Assembly (NCBI RefSeq): GCF_000633455.1
Contig: NZ_AYMG01000028.1
Coordinates: forward strand, 124,001-188,000
Length of the DNA stretch: 64,000 nucleotides
Source of the DNA: Pedobacter jeongneungensis
Lineage (GTDB): Bacteria > Bacteroidota > Bacteroidia > Sphingobacteriales > Sphingobacteriaceae
Direction of reading: 5' to 3'
Within the stretch, counting starts at the first letter, position 1, and each line of letters begins with the position of its first letter. Under the pieces are notes generated by a model, which was not told where the DNA came from, made no database searches, and saw nothing but the letters and a program-made list of their open reading frames with translations. The translations under genes were made by a program, and so were the position numbers. Of this stretch, positions 33,584 to 42,809 are shown one piece after another.

Positions 33584-36514
33584 ATGAAAAAAAATCAACT
33601 TATTTCGCTGGCGATATATGCAATGAGAGTTTCGATTTACCAAATACTTGCAATAATAATTTTTACCTGTGCTGCATTTGCAAATAATGTAGGCGCACAA
33701 GACTTTTTGAATACACCCATTTCAATCAAGGCCGATCAAACCGATATTAAAACCATTATTGAAAAAACAGAACACCTGGCCAATGTGAAGTTTGTTTACA
33801 GTCCGCAATTAATAAACTCAGGCCGTAAAGTTTCCATCAATGTAGTTAACCAAAAACTTAAATACTTTCTTGAGAATTCGCTAAAACGTTATGATGTGGG
33901 ATATAGGATAGTTAAAGATCAGATTCTGCTCTATTCTATTCCCGCCAATAACAACCTCGAACTTTTAAAAGCCTTTGAAGGCATTGTAACCGGAAAAGTA
34001 ACCGATAGTAAAGGCAACCCTATTCCGGGTGTTTCAGTTACGGTAAAAGGAAAATCAATCGGCACCACCACTGATGAAAACGGTGCTTTTGCGCTAAAAG
34101 GCCTAACCGTAGATAGTCGGGTGTTAGTTGTGCGTTACGTAGGTTTTATCTCCAAAGAAGTAAATCTTTCTCCAGGCAATGCCGACGAAAACCTGAACAT
34201 CAGTTTATCAGAAGATAATCTTCAATTAGAAAGTGTGATGGTAACCGGCGGTAACCCAAAGAAAAAATTAGAAAGTAGTGTGGCGTTAACATCAGTGAGC
34301 AATAAAGACATCACGAACAGGGCGCCATTAAACAGTACCGATTTATTAAAAGCCATACCAGGCTTAACCGTAGAAAGTACAGGTGGCGATGGTCCGGGCA
34401 ATGTTTGGGTAAGGGGCTTTCCTCAGCAGGGCGGTTACATTTTCTTAGGCATCCAGGAAGATGGCTTACCACTTTTGCCAACAGGTTTCAACACCAATCC
34501 ATCGGTAGATCAATATTATAAAACAGATTTAACCATCCAGAATATCGAAGCGGTTAGAGGGGGTAACGCTTCCATTATCCAGTCCAATACACCGGGAGCT
34601 GTGGTAAACAACATCAGTTACGTAGGGGCAGATAAACAATACGGTCAGTTTAAATTTACCACAGGTTTTTCGCAGGGTTTATACCGTTTTGATGGAAACA
34701 CCGGCGGAAAAATAAACGAAAACATTAAATACAACATTGGTGGATTTTACCGTACCGATAACGGCGTGGTAGATCAGGGTTTTAATCCGGCTAATCAGGG
34801 TGGACAGATTAAAGGTAACATGACTTTTAATTTCAAAAACCATAAAGGCTTTGTCCGCGTGTATGGTAAATACCTCAATGATAAAGTTCAGTTCCTGTTA
34901 ACCAGCTATTATCCTTACGATGGTACCGGGAAACCGACTACCTACCGAGATTATGATATGGCTTCGCAATCGATCGTTCCATTACAAACCGAATGGAGTT
35001 ATAACGATCCCGCAACTGGCAACCACAATTTTAGCTTAACCGATGGTATCCATACCAAATTGGGATCGGGTGGCTTTCAGTTCAACTATTTAACCGATAG
35101 CGGCTGGCAGATTGTGAACAATTTCCGCTACCAGAACACCCACACCAACTCAACTTATACCGTTCCTTCCGGAATTGCAGCCAGAACCGCAGCAACACCT
35201 TATTATTATCCTGGCGGCGCAGTTGCACCATTTGTTGCAGGTGATTATGTAATCACTTCATCGGCCAATGGACAGATCAACAGCGATGTGCAGATCGTAG
35301 ATTATTTAGACCTGAAAAAAACGATTAAAAACCACAGTCTAGGCATCGGTGCAGGCATCCACCAGTATAATCGTGATGATTTACGTTATGCTTTCCGTTC
35401 ATTTTCTGAATTTAAAGAGCATCCGAGCATTATTTTACAGTCACCAACTGCAGCAGAGCGTACCATCCAGACCAAAAACACCTTTATTGGCGATACCAGA
35501 ACCTTATCAGCCTATGCTTCAGATGAGATCAAAATTTCTGAACAATGGCGTTTAGATATCGGCGCGAGGATTGACAACCAAAATGTAAAAGGCGACAGAC
35601 CTTATTATGCGCTGAATACAGATGGAACGGTTAATACCACCGCTGCTGCTACCGCAACAATTTTAGGTTATACGCCTTACGATGAAACCTTAACCAATTG
35701 GGCGGCATCGGTTGGTGCCAACTATAAAATAAACTCCACTTCGAGCATTTTTGCAAGAGCAACAAAAGCATACAATGCACCAACAATTGGCGATTACAAT
35801 GCCTCGGCATATAATCCGGCCAATATCAAAAAACGTCCGGTTTATTTAGGTGAGGTAGGTTTTAAATACGCGAAGAACAATCTCGCTATTTTTGCCTCAG
35901 GAAGTTACTCAGCCATTAAAAATGTATCATTAACCATCAACGTACCAACAACAGCAGCAGGAACACAAGCTTTAGTTGCGTTCGGTTCTACCCGCACATT
36001 CAGTGCCGAATACGAAGTTTCTTACAAAATTGCCAAACCGCTTAGTTTACGTTTAACAGGAACATTACAGGATTCTAAATACACCGATTACGAAGCATCA
36101 ACCAAAGGAAATGCAGCCGTACTGGCAGAATTTGGTGATCGTACCTATAGTTTCACTGGTAAAAGAACAGAACGTGTTCCGGTTTTAAATACCGAGCTTG
36201 GCGCCAACTACGATTACAAAAACTTCAATTTATACGTAGCTGCAAACTATGTGGGCAGCCGTTTTACCTCTCCCAGCGACAGTTACAAACTACCTGCCTA
36301 TGTGGTAATGAAAGCCGGAGCGGGATACAATTTCACTAAAAAAGTTTCAATAAGATTTTGGGCAGACAACTTGTTAAATGCAAAAGTGCTGACAGAGGGT
36401 GATGTTCGCGGAGACCAGTTCAGGGATTTCTCGACCGTTACCCCTGGCACATTAATGATTGGCAGAACATTACTTCAACGTACTTTCTGGGGATCATTTG
36501 CTTATTCATTCTAA
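33584..36514 (+). CDS. TonB-dependent receptor with STN signalling domain
   Basis: An outer-membrane receptor of 976 residues. After a signal sequence (about 1-38) there is an STN domain (about 45-120), which signals to FecR. A carboxypeptidase-regulatory-like domain (about 130-210), the plug (about 225-335) and a barrel ending in AYSF follow. The layout is closer to FecA/siderophore or single-protein receptors than to SusC, and no susD follows. Immediately downstream are sugar-oxidation genes, so the ligand may be a glycoside rather than iron, but this is positional inference. A strong terminator follows. Confidence 0.9.
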   Translation: MKKNQLISLAIYAMRVSIYQILAIIIFTCAAFANNVGAQDFLNTPISIKADQTDIKTIIEKTEHLANVKFVYSPQLINSGRKVSINVVNQKLKYFLENSLKRYDVGYRIVKDQILLYSIPANNNLELLKAFEGIVTGKVTDSKGNPIPGVSVTVKGKSIGTTTDENGAFALKGLTVDSRVLVVRYVGFISKEVNLSPGNADENLNISLSEDNLQLESVMVTGGNPKKKLESSVALTSVSNKDITNRAPLNSTDLLKAIPGLTVESTGGDGPGNVWVRGFPQQGGYIFLGIQEDGLPLLPTGFNTNPSVDQYYKTDLTIQNIEAVRGGNASIIQSNTPGAVVNNISYVGADKQYGQFKFTTGFSQGLYRFDGNTGGKINENIKYNIGGFYRTDNGVVDQGFNPANQGGQIKGNMTFNFKNHKGFVRVYGKYLNDKVQFLLTSYYPYDGTGKPTTYRDYDMASQSIVPLQTEWSYNDPATGNHNFSLTDGIHTKLGSGGFQFNYLTDSGWQIVNNFRYQNTHTNSTYTVPSGIAARTAATPYYYPGGAVAPFVAGDYVITSSANGQINSDVQIVDYLDLKKTIKNHSLGIGAGIHQYNRDDLRYAFRSFSEFKEHPSIILQSPTAAERTIQTKNTFIGDTRTLSAYASDEIKISEQWRLDIGARIDNQNVKGDRPYYALNTDGTVNTTAAATATILGYTPYDETLTNWAASVGANYKINSTSSIFARATKAYNAPTIGDYNASAYNPANIKKRPVYLGEVGFKYAKNNLAIFASGSYSAIKNVSLTINVPTTAAGTQALVAFGSTRTFSAEYEVSYKIAKPLSLRLTGTLQDSKYTDYEASTKGNAAVLAEFGDRTYSFTGKRTERVPVLNTELGANYDYKNFNLYVAANYVGSRFTSPSDSYKLPAYVVMKAGAGYNFTKKVSIRFWADNLLNAKVLTEGDVRGDQFRDFSTVTPGTLMIGRTLLQRTFWGSFAYSF

Positions 36515-36521
36515 CAAAATC

Positions 36522-36549
36522 AAACCGGAGTTTACGCTCCGGTTTTTTT
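36522..36549 (+). terminator. Intrinsic terminator after the TonB receptor
   Basis: AACCGGAG (36523-36530) pairs with CTCCGGTT (36537-36544) around a 6-nt loop, followed by seven T. It lies only 18 bp before the next ATG, so genes downstream need read-through or their own promoter. Confidence 0.75.
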
Positions 36550-36566
36550 AATTCTAAAACATCATC

Positions 36567-37472
36567 ATGACAACAAGAAGAACATTTTTACAACAGGCAG
36601 GCTTAGCAGGTGCGGCAGCCTTTTTAAGTCCAGCTATCATTACTACAGCTTTAGCTCAGTCGGCAAAAGTTTCAAAAATCGGGATCGGCCTTTTCACCCT
36701 TAGGGAGCAGTTAACAGCTGATGTAAAAGCCACCATCCAACAAGTTGCCAAAATCGGCTATAACCAGGTAGAAACCTATTATGGTTATCCGGGCAAATAC
36801 GAGGTGAAAGGTTTTTGGGGTTTGGAAGCCAAAGATTTCAATGCTTTATTGCAAGCAAACGGACTCACCTCCCCGAGCGGACATTACAATGTAACAGAGT
36901 TCTTATCTTCAGGAGACGATAAAGTATTAAAGTCGCATATCGAAACCGCGGCCACCGTAAACCAAAAATATTTTGTGATTCCTGCTTTGCCAACCGATAT
37001 CAGGGCCAACGGAACATTAGATGATTACAAACGCATGGCCGCCAGATTTAACCAGGCAGCAGAACTTTGCCAAAAATCGGGTTTGAAACTGGCCTACCAT
37101 AACCATAATTTCGAATTTAAAGATCAGGGTAATGGTGTTACTGGTTACGAAATCCTGTTAAAAGAAACCGATGCCAAACTGGTAGGTTTCGAACTCGATA
37201 TCTTTTGGGCAGTAAATGCAGGTTTAGATCCCGTAGCCATGTTCAGGAAAAATCCGGGCCGTTATAAAATGTTCCATGTTAAAGATATGGATAAAACAGA
37301 CAAAGCCGTTTTTACCGAAGTGGGCGCAGGTAGGATCGATTTCAAAAGTATTTTTGCGGCTTCAAAACTGGCCGGTGTCGACTACATTTTCACAGAACAG
37401 GATATCATCAAAAAAGCACCTTACGAGAGTATTGCCGAAAGTTATAATTACATCAAAAAGAATCTGCTTTAG
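36567..37472 (+). CDS. Exported sugar isomerase/epimerase-like TIM barrel (AP endonuclease 2 family)
   Basis: A twin-arginine signal (TRRTFLQQAG, then a hydrophobic stretch ending TALAQ) sends a folded protein to the periplasm. The mature part is a xylose-isomerase-like barrel with YHNHNFEF at 177-184, HVKDMDK and an acidic C-terminal strand (FTEQD), the usual metal-binding positions. It is a paralogue of the proteins at 47313 and 48196. Relatives act on keto-sugars or as keto-glycoside lyases/hydratases; the reaction here is not known. It is the first gene after the receptor. Confidence 0.82.
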   Translation: MTTRRTFLQQAGLAGAAAFLSPAIITTALAQSAKVSKIGIGLFTLREQLTADVKATIQQVAKIGYNQVETYYGYPGKYEVKGFWGLEAKDFNALLQANGLTSPSGHYNVTEFLSSGDDKVLKSHIETAATVNQKYFVIPALPTDIRANGTLDDYKRMAARFNQAAELCQKSGLKLAYHNHNFEFKDQGNGVTGYEILLKETDAKLVGFELDIFWAVNAGLDPVAMFRKNPGRYKMFHVKDMDKTDKAVFTEVGAGRIDFKSIFAASKLAGVDYIFTEQDIIKKAPYESIAESYNYIKKNLL

Positions 37473-37751
37473 GACAGATTTCCCCTTTAAAAAGCCTGTT
37501 TTAAGAATTTATTAGTAAATAAGCCGCTCACCTACACTAAATGTACTTTTTACACCAAGTAAAACGGCGATAAAATATTGATCTAAATAGCAATAGAGCA
37601 AGAAAAATCCATTTATTTAGAATAATTCTACTCGGTAACAATCGCATTGCAGTCTGATAATTTAACCCGAAAAATTTATTCTTTCCGCTATATTTTTTCT
37701 AATATTACTAATTCAACACATATATAACCAATATATAAAACCATAAAGACG

Positions 37752-38336
37752 ATGCACAGAAGAGAAGCACTTAAAAACGTTGCATTCTTGCTGGGAGGAG
37801 CAATCTCCGCAAGTACAATGGGCGTTTTATTTGAAAGTTTTACGCTCCCTGAAAACGAAAAAAACTTTGTGAATTATTCGCTGGAAGACGAAAAGATTTT
37901 TGCCGAATTTGCTGATATTATTGTCCCGACTACCAAAACCTCTGCAGGTGCCAAAGCCGCAGGTTTAGGCAAGTTTATTCCGATGATGATGAAAGATTGT
38001 TACCCTGCCGAAATGCAAACCTCATTTTCGAAGGGATTTAAAGATCTTCAGGCAAAATCAATGAAAGATTTCGGTAAGAGCTACCTGGCTTTAACACCAG
38101 CCGACCGCAAAAAATTAATGATCGATTTAAGAACAATCGCACTTGCTCAAAAAGATGGTAAATCAGAAGAAAACAAAGATCTGACTTACTTTTTCATCAC
38201 AGCCAGAGATTTAACCTTACTCGGTTATTATTCTTCAGAGATTGGTTGCACCAAAGCACGCGAATACGTGCTTATTCCGGGCCGATATGATGGTAACGCG
38301 CCTTTAAAACCAGGCCAAAAATCATGGGCAACCTAA
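37752..38336 (+). CDS. Gluconate 2-dehydrogenase subunit 3 family protein
   Basis: The small subunit of periplasmic FAD-dependent sugar dehydrogenases. The N-terminus carries a twin-arginine-type signal (HRREALKN followed by a hydrophobic run). In this family the small subunit carries the signal for the flavoprotein, which is exported as a passenger. The mature part is helical, with typical D-I-I-V-P segment (ADIIVPTTKT) and a final GRYDGN region. The flavoprotein gene starts 25 bp downstream, and a cytochrome c gene lies 4 kb on. Confidence 0.87.
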   Translation: MHRREALKNVAFLLGGAISASTMGVLFESFTLPENEKNFVNYSLEDEKIFAEFADIIVPTTKTSAGAKAAGLGKFIPMMMKDCYPAEMQTSFSKGFKDLQAKSMKDFGKSYLALTPADRKKLMIDLRTIALAQKDGKSEENKDLTYFFITARDLTLLGYYSSEIGCTKAREYVLIPGRYDGNAPLKPGQKSWAT

Positions 38337-38361
38337 TTTTTAACCTCAATAACAAAACATC

Positions 38362-40062
38362 ATGAATTTAAATACAGATTTAAAAGCAGAAAATACTTAC
38401 GATGCTATTGTAGTAGGATCGGGGATTAGTGGCGGCTGGGCTGCAAAAGAACTTACAGAGAAAGGCTTACGTGTACTGATGCTCGAAAGAGGAATGAACA
38501 TTGAGCACATTACAGGTTACGAAACCGCCATGAAAAACCCATGGGATTTTAAACATGCAGGTAAGTTAACCGAAGAGCAAAAACGTACCCACCCTGTACA
38601 AAAAAGAGATTACCCTTATCAGGAAGCAAACGAAAAATGGTGGGTAAACGATTTGGAATGCCCTTACACCGAAGATAAACGTTTCGATTGGTACCGTGGT
38701 TTCCACGTGGGTGGAAAATCCCTAATGTGGGGCCGTCAGAGTTACCGTTTAAGCGATCACAACTTCGAAGACAATAAAAAAGATGGTCACGGTGCAGACT
38801 GGCCTATCCGTTATGCAGAACTTTCGCCCTGGTACGATTATGCTGAGCGTTTTGCCGGCATCAGTGGTTCAAAAGAAAACTGGCCTACTTGTCCCGATGG
38901 TGAGTTTTTACCCCCAATGGATTTAAACATTGTAGAAAAATCGGTAAAAGCACGCGTAGAAGAACATTATAAAAGAGAGCGTATCATCATGATTGGCCGT
39001 ACCGCCAATTTAACAGTGCCTCACAAAGGTCGTGGCAATTGCCAATACAGAAATTTATGTAGCCGTGGTTGTCCTTTTGGTGCTTATTTCAGTACGCAAT
39101 CTTCTACCCTACCTGCGGCTATGGCTACCAAACGTTTAACTTTACGCCCTTACTCTATCGTAAACCACATCATTTATGATAAGGATACGAAAAAAGCAAA
39201 AGGGGTAATGGTAATTGATGCACAGACCAACAAAACAATGGAGTTTTATGCCAAAATTGTTTTTGTAAACGGTTCTACATTAGGTTCAACATTCCTTTTA
39301 TTAAACTCAACTTCAGAAGCACATCCAAATGGTTTGGGTAATGCCAGCGGACAATTGGGTCACAACTTGATGGATCACCATTTCCGTTGCGGCGCATCAG
39401 GCGAAGCCGAAGGTTTTGATGATAAATATACTTACGGCCGCCGTGCAAACGGAATTTACGTACCGAGGTATCAGAACATTGGTAATGATAAACGTGATTA
39501 TTTACGTGGTTTCGGTTATCAGGGTGGTGCAAGCAGGGCAAACTGGCAAAGTGATGTAGCCGAATTATCGTTCGGTGCGGACTTGAAAGAAAAAATGACC
39601 AAACCAGGCAAATGGACCATGGGATTGGGTGGTTTCGGAGAAATGCTTCCTTATTACGAAAACAAGGTCTACATCGACCATAGTAAAAAAGATAAATGGG
39701 GACAGCCGGTATTGGCCATTGATTGCGAATACAAAGAAAATGAGAAAAAAATGCGTGTGGATATGATGAACGATGCGGCCGAAATGTTAGAAAAAGCAGG
39801 CATGAAAAACATCAAAACTTACGATGCAGGCTGTTATCCAGGTATGGCAATCCACGAAATGGGTACCGCAAGGATGGGTAATGATCCAAAAACTTCAGTA
39901 CTGAACAAGTGGAACCAGATGCACGAAGTAAACAACGTTTTTGTAACTGATGGATCTTGTATGCCATCAATCGCCTGCCAAAATCCATCGTTAACATTTA
40001 TGGCCTTAACCGCAAGAGCTTGCGATTATGCTGTAAAAGAATTAAAGAAAAAGAACATCTAG
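38362..40062 (+). CDS. GMC-family FAD-dependent dehydrogenase (glucoside 3-dehydrogenase candidate)
   Basis: The catalytic flavoprotein of 566 residues. The FAD-binding GSGISGG motif is at 19-25. A Cys cluster C-x5-C-x3-C at residues 227, 233 and 237 resembles the iron-sulfur site of FAD-dependent glucose dehydrogenases. The C-terminus has H498-EMGTARMG and the active-site segment QNPSLT (Asn541). It has no signal peptide of its own. With the small subunit and cytochrome c it should oxidise a sugar, probably at C3, in the periplasm and pass electrons to the respiratory chain. Gluconate or sorbose dehydrogenase are alternatives. Confidence 0.88.
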   Translation: MNLNTDLKAENTYDAIVVGSGISGGWAAKELTEKGLRVLMLERGMNIEHITGYETAMKNPWDFKHAGKLTEEQKRTHPVQKRDYPYQEANEKWWVNDLECPYTEDKRFDWYRGFHVGGKSLMWGRQSYRLSDHNFEDNKKDGHGADWPIRYAELSPWYDYAERFAGISGSKENWPTCPDGEFLPPMDLNIVEKSVKARVEEHYKRERIIMIGRTANLTVPHKGRGNCQYRNLCSRGCPFGAYFSTQSSTLPAAMATKRLTLRPYSIVNHIIYDKDTKKAKGVMVIDAQTNKTMEFYAKIVFVNGSTLGSTFLLLNSTSEAHPNGLGNASGQLGHNLMDHHFRCGASGEAEGFDDKYTYGRRANGIYVPRYQNIGNDKRDYLRGFGYQGGASRANWQSDVAELSFGADLKEKMTKPGKWTMGLGGFGEMLPYYENKVYIDHSKKDKWGQPVLAIDCEYKENEKKMRVDMMNDAAEMLEKAGMKNIKTYDAGCYPGMAIHEMGTARMGNDPKTSVLNKWNQMHEVNNVFVTDGSCMPSIACQNPSLTFMALTARACDYAVKELKKKNI

Positions 40063-40063
40063 A

Positions 40064-40142
40064 AAGGTTTAAGGTAGAAGGCTTAAGGCGTAGGGTTCAA
40101 TCTCCCTATGCCCTAAGCCTTTAGCCCTATGCCCCATACCTC
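40064..40142. repeat. Clear heptad repeat hairpin
   Basis: AAGG cores start at 40064, 40071, 40078 and 40085, with AGGG at 40092. The opposite arm has CCCT at 40104 and 40111, CCTT at 40118, CCCT at 40125, CCCC at 40132 and CCTC at 40139. Every step is 7 bp. The arms face each other as a hairpin. This is the cleanest example of the heptad family in the window. Confidence 0.85.
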
Positions 40143-40146
40143 AAAA

Positions 40147-41304
40147 ATGAAAAGAAAATTAAGAATGGGCATGATAGGCGGTGGAAAAGACGCTTTTATC
40201 GGTGCCGTACACCGTTTGGCTGCCAATATGGATGGCCTGATCGAATTATCTGCCGGAGCTTTAAGTGTAAACCCTGAAATCGGGTATGAATCTGGAAAAT
40301 TACTTTTCCTTCCTGATAACAGGATCTACACCAATTACGAAGAAATGCTGACAAGGGAAAGTGAATTGCCAGCAGACGAAAGAATCGATTTCGTAACCAT
40401 CGTAACCCCAAATTTTGCCCACTTCGCCCCTGCCATGATGGCTTTGGATAAAGGCTTTAACGTGGTAATCGAAAAACCAATGACCTTAACTTTAGAAGAA
40501 GCAAAACAGCTGAAAGCAAAAGTTGAAGAAACAGGTTTAACCTTGTGTTTAACCCATACTTATTCAGGTTATCCAATGGTTAAACAGGCAAAACAAATGG
40601 TTAGCGAAGGTGCTTTAGGTGCGATCAGAAAAATTGTGGTAGAATATCCTCAAGGTTGGTTAAGCACCCTTTCAGAACGCGAAGGCAATGCCCAGGCTGC
40701 CTGGCGTACAGACCCATCAAAAACCGGAAAAAGCGGAAGCATGGGCGATATTGGTACACATGCTGCACACCTGGCCGAATATATTTCTGGCTTAAAAATC
40801 ACAAAAATATGTGCCGATCTAAATATTGTGGTTCCTGGAAGAGCAATTGATGATGATGGTAACGTATTGTTAAAATTTGATAACGGAAGTAACGGTGTGC
40901 TGGTAGCCTCTCAAATTGCTGCCGGAGAAGAAAATGCATTAAAAATCAGGGTTTACGGTGAAAAAGGTGGCATAGAATGGCACCAAATGGAACCAAATAC
41001 TTTAATTGCAAGGTGGTTAAACGCACCAGCTCAGATTTACAGAACGGGTAATGGCTATATGGGCAGTTTTGCTCAGCACAATACCCGTACACCGGGCGGT
41101 CACCCCGAGGGTTACTTAGAGGCATTTGCCAATATTTATAAAAACTTCGCGTTAACAATAGATGCAAAGCTGAACAACGAGCAGCCTACTGCAGAAATGT
41201 TGGATTTTCCAGGTGCAGAAGATGGTGTAAGAGGAATGGCATTTATTGAAAATGTAGTAGCTTCCAGCCAGTCTGATCAAAAGTGGCACGATTATAAACT
41301 ATAA
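40147..41304 (+). CDS. Gfo/Idh/MocA family oxidoreductase (cytosolic)
   Basis: An NAD(P)-dependent dehydrogenase with the Rossmann opening MGMIGGGKDAFIGAVHR. The EKPMTLTLEEA motif marks the catalytic Lys of the family, and the C-terminal sheet domain is complete. No signal peptide. A longer frame begins at 40129, but those six residues fall in the heptad repeat, so I use the ATG at 40147. It is followed after 9 bp by a cytosolic TIM barrel, and the pair probably handles keto-sugars after import, one reducing and one isomerising. The substrate is not known. Confidence 0.88.
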   Translation: MKRKLRMGMIGGGKDAFIGAVHRLAANMDGLIELSAGALSVNPEIGYESGKLLFLPDNRIYTNYEEMLTRESELPADERIDFVTIVTPNFAHFAPAMMALDKGFNVVIEKPMTLTLEEAKQLKAKVEETGLTLCLTHTYSGYPMVKQAKQMVSEGALGAIRKIVVEYPQGWLSTLSEREGNAQAAWRTDPSKTGKSGSMGDIGTHAAHLAEYISGLKITKICADLNIVVPGRAIDDDGNVLLKFDNGSNGVLVASQIAAGEENALKIRVYGEKGGIEWHQMEPNTLIARWLNAPAQIYRTGNGYMGSFAQHNTRTPGGHPEGYLEAFANIYKNFALTIDAKLNNEQPTAEMLDFPGAEDGVRGMAFIENVVASSQSDQKWHDYKL

Positions 41305-41313
41305 CTATCCAGC

Positions 41314-42372
41314 ATGACAACGATAAAAGGACCAGCAGTATTTTTAGCACAATTTATAAGCAACGAAGCGCCATTTAATACCTTAGAGAATATCTGCGAA
41401 TGGGCAGCCGGATTAGGGTTTAAAGGTATTCAGATGCCAACCCTGGATGCAAGGTTTATTGATCTTCAAAAAGCGGCTGAAAGTAAAACTTATGCTGACG
41501 AACTGAAAGGGAAAATTGCTTCTTATGGTTTAGAAATTACCGAACTTTCTACACACCTGCAGGGTCAATTGGTTGCCGTACATCCGGCTTACGATGATCT
41601 TTTTGATGCGTTTGCTCCAAAAGAACTGCATAAAAACCCTAAAGCAAGAACAGAATGGGCCGTACAACAAATGAAATATGCAGCAAAAGCCTCTCAAAAT
41701 TTAGGCTTAAATGCACATGCAACATTTAGTGGTTCATTATTATGGCAATATTTCCACCCATGGCCGCAACGCCCTGCCGGATTAGTTGAAGAAGGTTTTG
41801 CAGAACTGGCAAAACGCTGGACCCCGATCTTAAACGAATTTGACCAATGTGGTGTTGATGTTTGCTACGAAATACACCCCGGAGAAGATTTATTTGATGG
41901 CGAAACTTACGAAATGTTCCTTGCCGCAGTAAATAATCACCCGCGGGCATGCTTATTGTATGATCCATCACACTTTGTGTTGCAACAATTGGATTACATT
42001 CAATACATCGATTTTTACCACGAACGCATTAAAGCTTTCCATGTTAAAGACGCAGAATTTAACCCTACAGGCAAACAAGGCACTTTTGGTGGCTACCAGA
42101 GTTGGGCAAACCGTGCTGGCCGTTACCGTTCGCCAGGAGATGGCCAGGTTGATTTTAAAACCATTTTTAGTAAATTGGCACAATATGATTTTAAAGGTTG
42201 GGCCGTTATGGAATGGGAATGCTGCATTAAAAACCAGGAAGATGGTGCCCGAGAAGGTGCCGAATTCATTAAAAAGAACATCATTAACGTAACAGATAAA
42301 GCATTTGATGATTTTGCTGCATCTGGCAGTGATAGCGCTTTCAATAAAAGAATATTAGGATTACAAGATTAA
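41314..42372 (+). CDS. Sugar phosphate isomerase/epimerase-like TIM barrel (cytosolic)
   Basis: A 352-residue xylose-isomerase-like barrel without signal peptide. Metal-site positions are visible in CYEIHPGE, LYDPSHF, FHVKDAEF and VMEWEC. It is longer than the exported paralogues and belongs to a different branch of the family. It is coupled with the Gfo/Idh/MocA gene just upstream. Such pairs are common in pathways for inositol, keto-glucose and related sugars. Confidence 0.87.
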   Translation: MTTIKGPAVFLAQFISNEAPFNTLENICEWAAGLGFKGIQMPTLDARFIDLQKAAESKTYADELKGKIASYGLEITELSTHLQGQLVAVHPAYDDLFDAFAPKELHKNPKARTEWAVQQMKYAAKASQNLGLNAHATFSGSLLWQYFHPWPQRPAGLVEEGFAELAKRWTPILNEFDQCGVDVCYEIHPGEDLFDGETYEMFLAAVNNHPRACLLYDPSHFVLQQLDYIQYIDFYHERIKAFHVKDAEFNPTGKQGTFGGYQSWANRAGRYRSPGDGQVDFKTIFSKLAQYDFKGWAVMEWECCIKNQEDGAREGAEFIKKNIINVTDKAFDDFAASGSDSAFNKRILGLQD

Positions 42373-42393
42373 CAAACACAAAACACACACAAA

Positions 42394-42777
42394 ATGAAAA
42401 AGACATTTTTAATTTTAGGCGCTGTAGTCATCTTTATGGCTTCATTTTCAAAAGCAGATTTGGCTAAAGAGAAGACGGTAGTTGCAACAGCAACAATGAC
42501 AAACCATGCTGCTTTCCAATCGAATCCTGGCGAAAAACTGATCAATAAATCAGATTGTTTAGGTTGCCACAATAAAACCAACAAAATTATTGGCCCTGCT
42601 TATGTGGAAATCGCAAAAAAATATCCGGCTACCGAGAAAAACATTAACATGTTAGCCGATAAAATTATTAAAGGTGGTACCGGGGTTTGGGGCAATATGC
42701 CAATGACTGCTCATGCTACACTTAAAAAAGACGATGCAAAATTGATGGTAAAGTACATTTTATCCCTTAAAAAATAA
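42394..42777 (+). CDS. Class I c-type cytochrome
   Basis: A signal peptide (1-22) precedes a small cytochrome domain with the heme motif CLGCH at residues 55-59. A distal Met ligand lies in WGNMPM. Its 127 residues fit a soluble periplasmic electron carrier. In a cluster with a GMC flavoprotein and its small subunit, it is the likely electron acceptor that links sugar oxidation to the respiratory chain. Confidence 0.9.
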   Translation: MKKTFLILGAVVIFMASFSKADLAKEKTVVATATMTNHAAFQSNPGEKLINKSDCLGCHNKTNKIIGPAYVEIAKKYPATEKNINMLADKIIKGGTGVWGNMPMTAHATLKKDDAKLMVKYILSLKK

Positions 42778-42809
42778 TTTTAACCAAATTAGCAAATCGA
42801 TTTACTACT

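Noticed and set aside
33584..36514. SusC-type receptor
   Set aside because: It carries an STN domain, follows sigma and fecR, and has no susD partner, so it is better called a FecA-type TonB receptor.
40129..40146. Upstream start for the Gfo/Idh/MocA gene
   Set aside because: The extra six residues come from the heptad repeat; the ATG at 40147 starts the Rossmann motif in a normal way.
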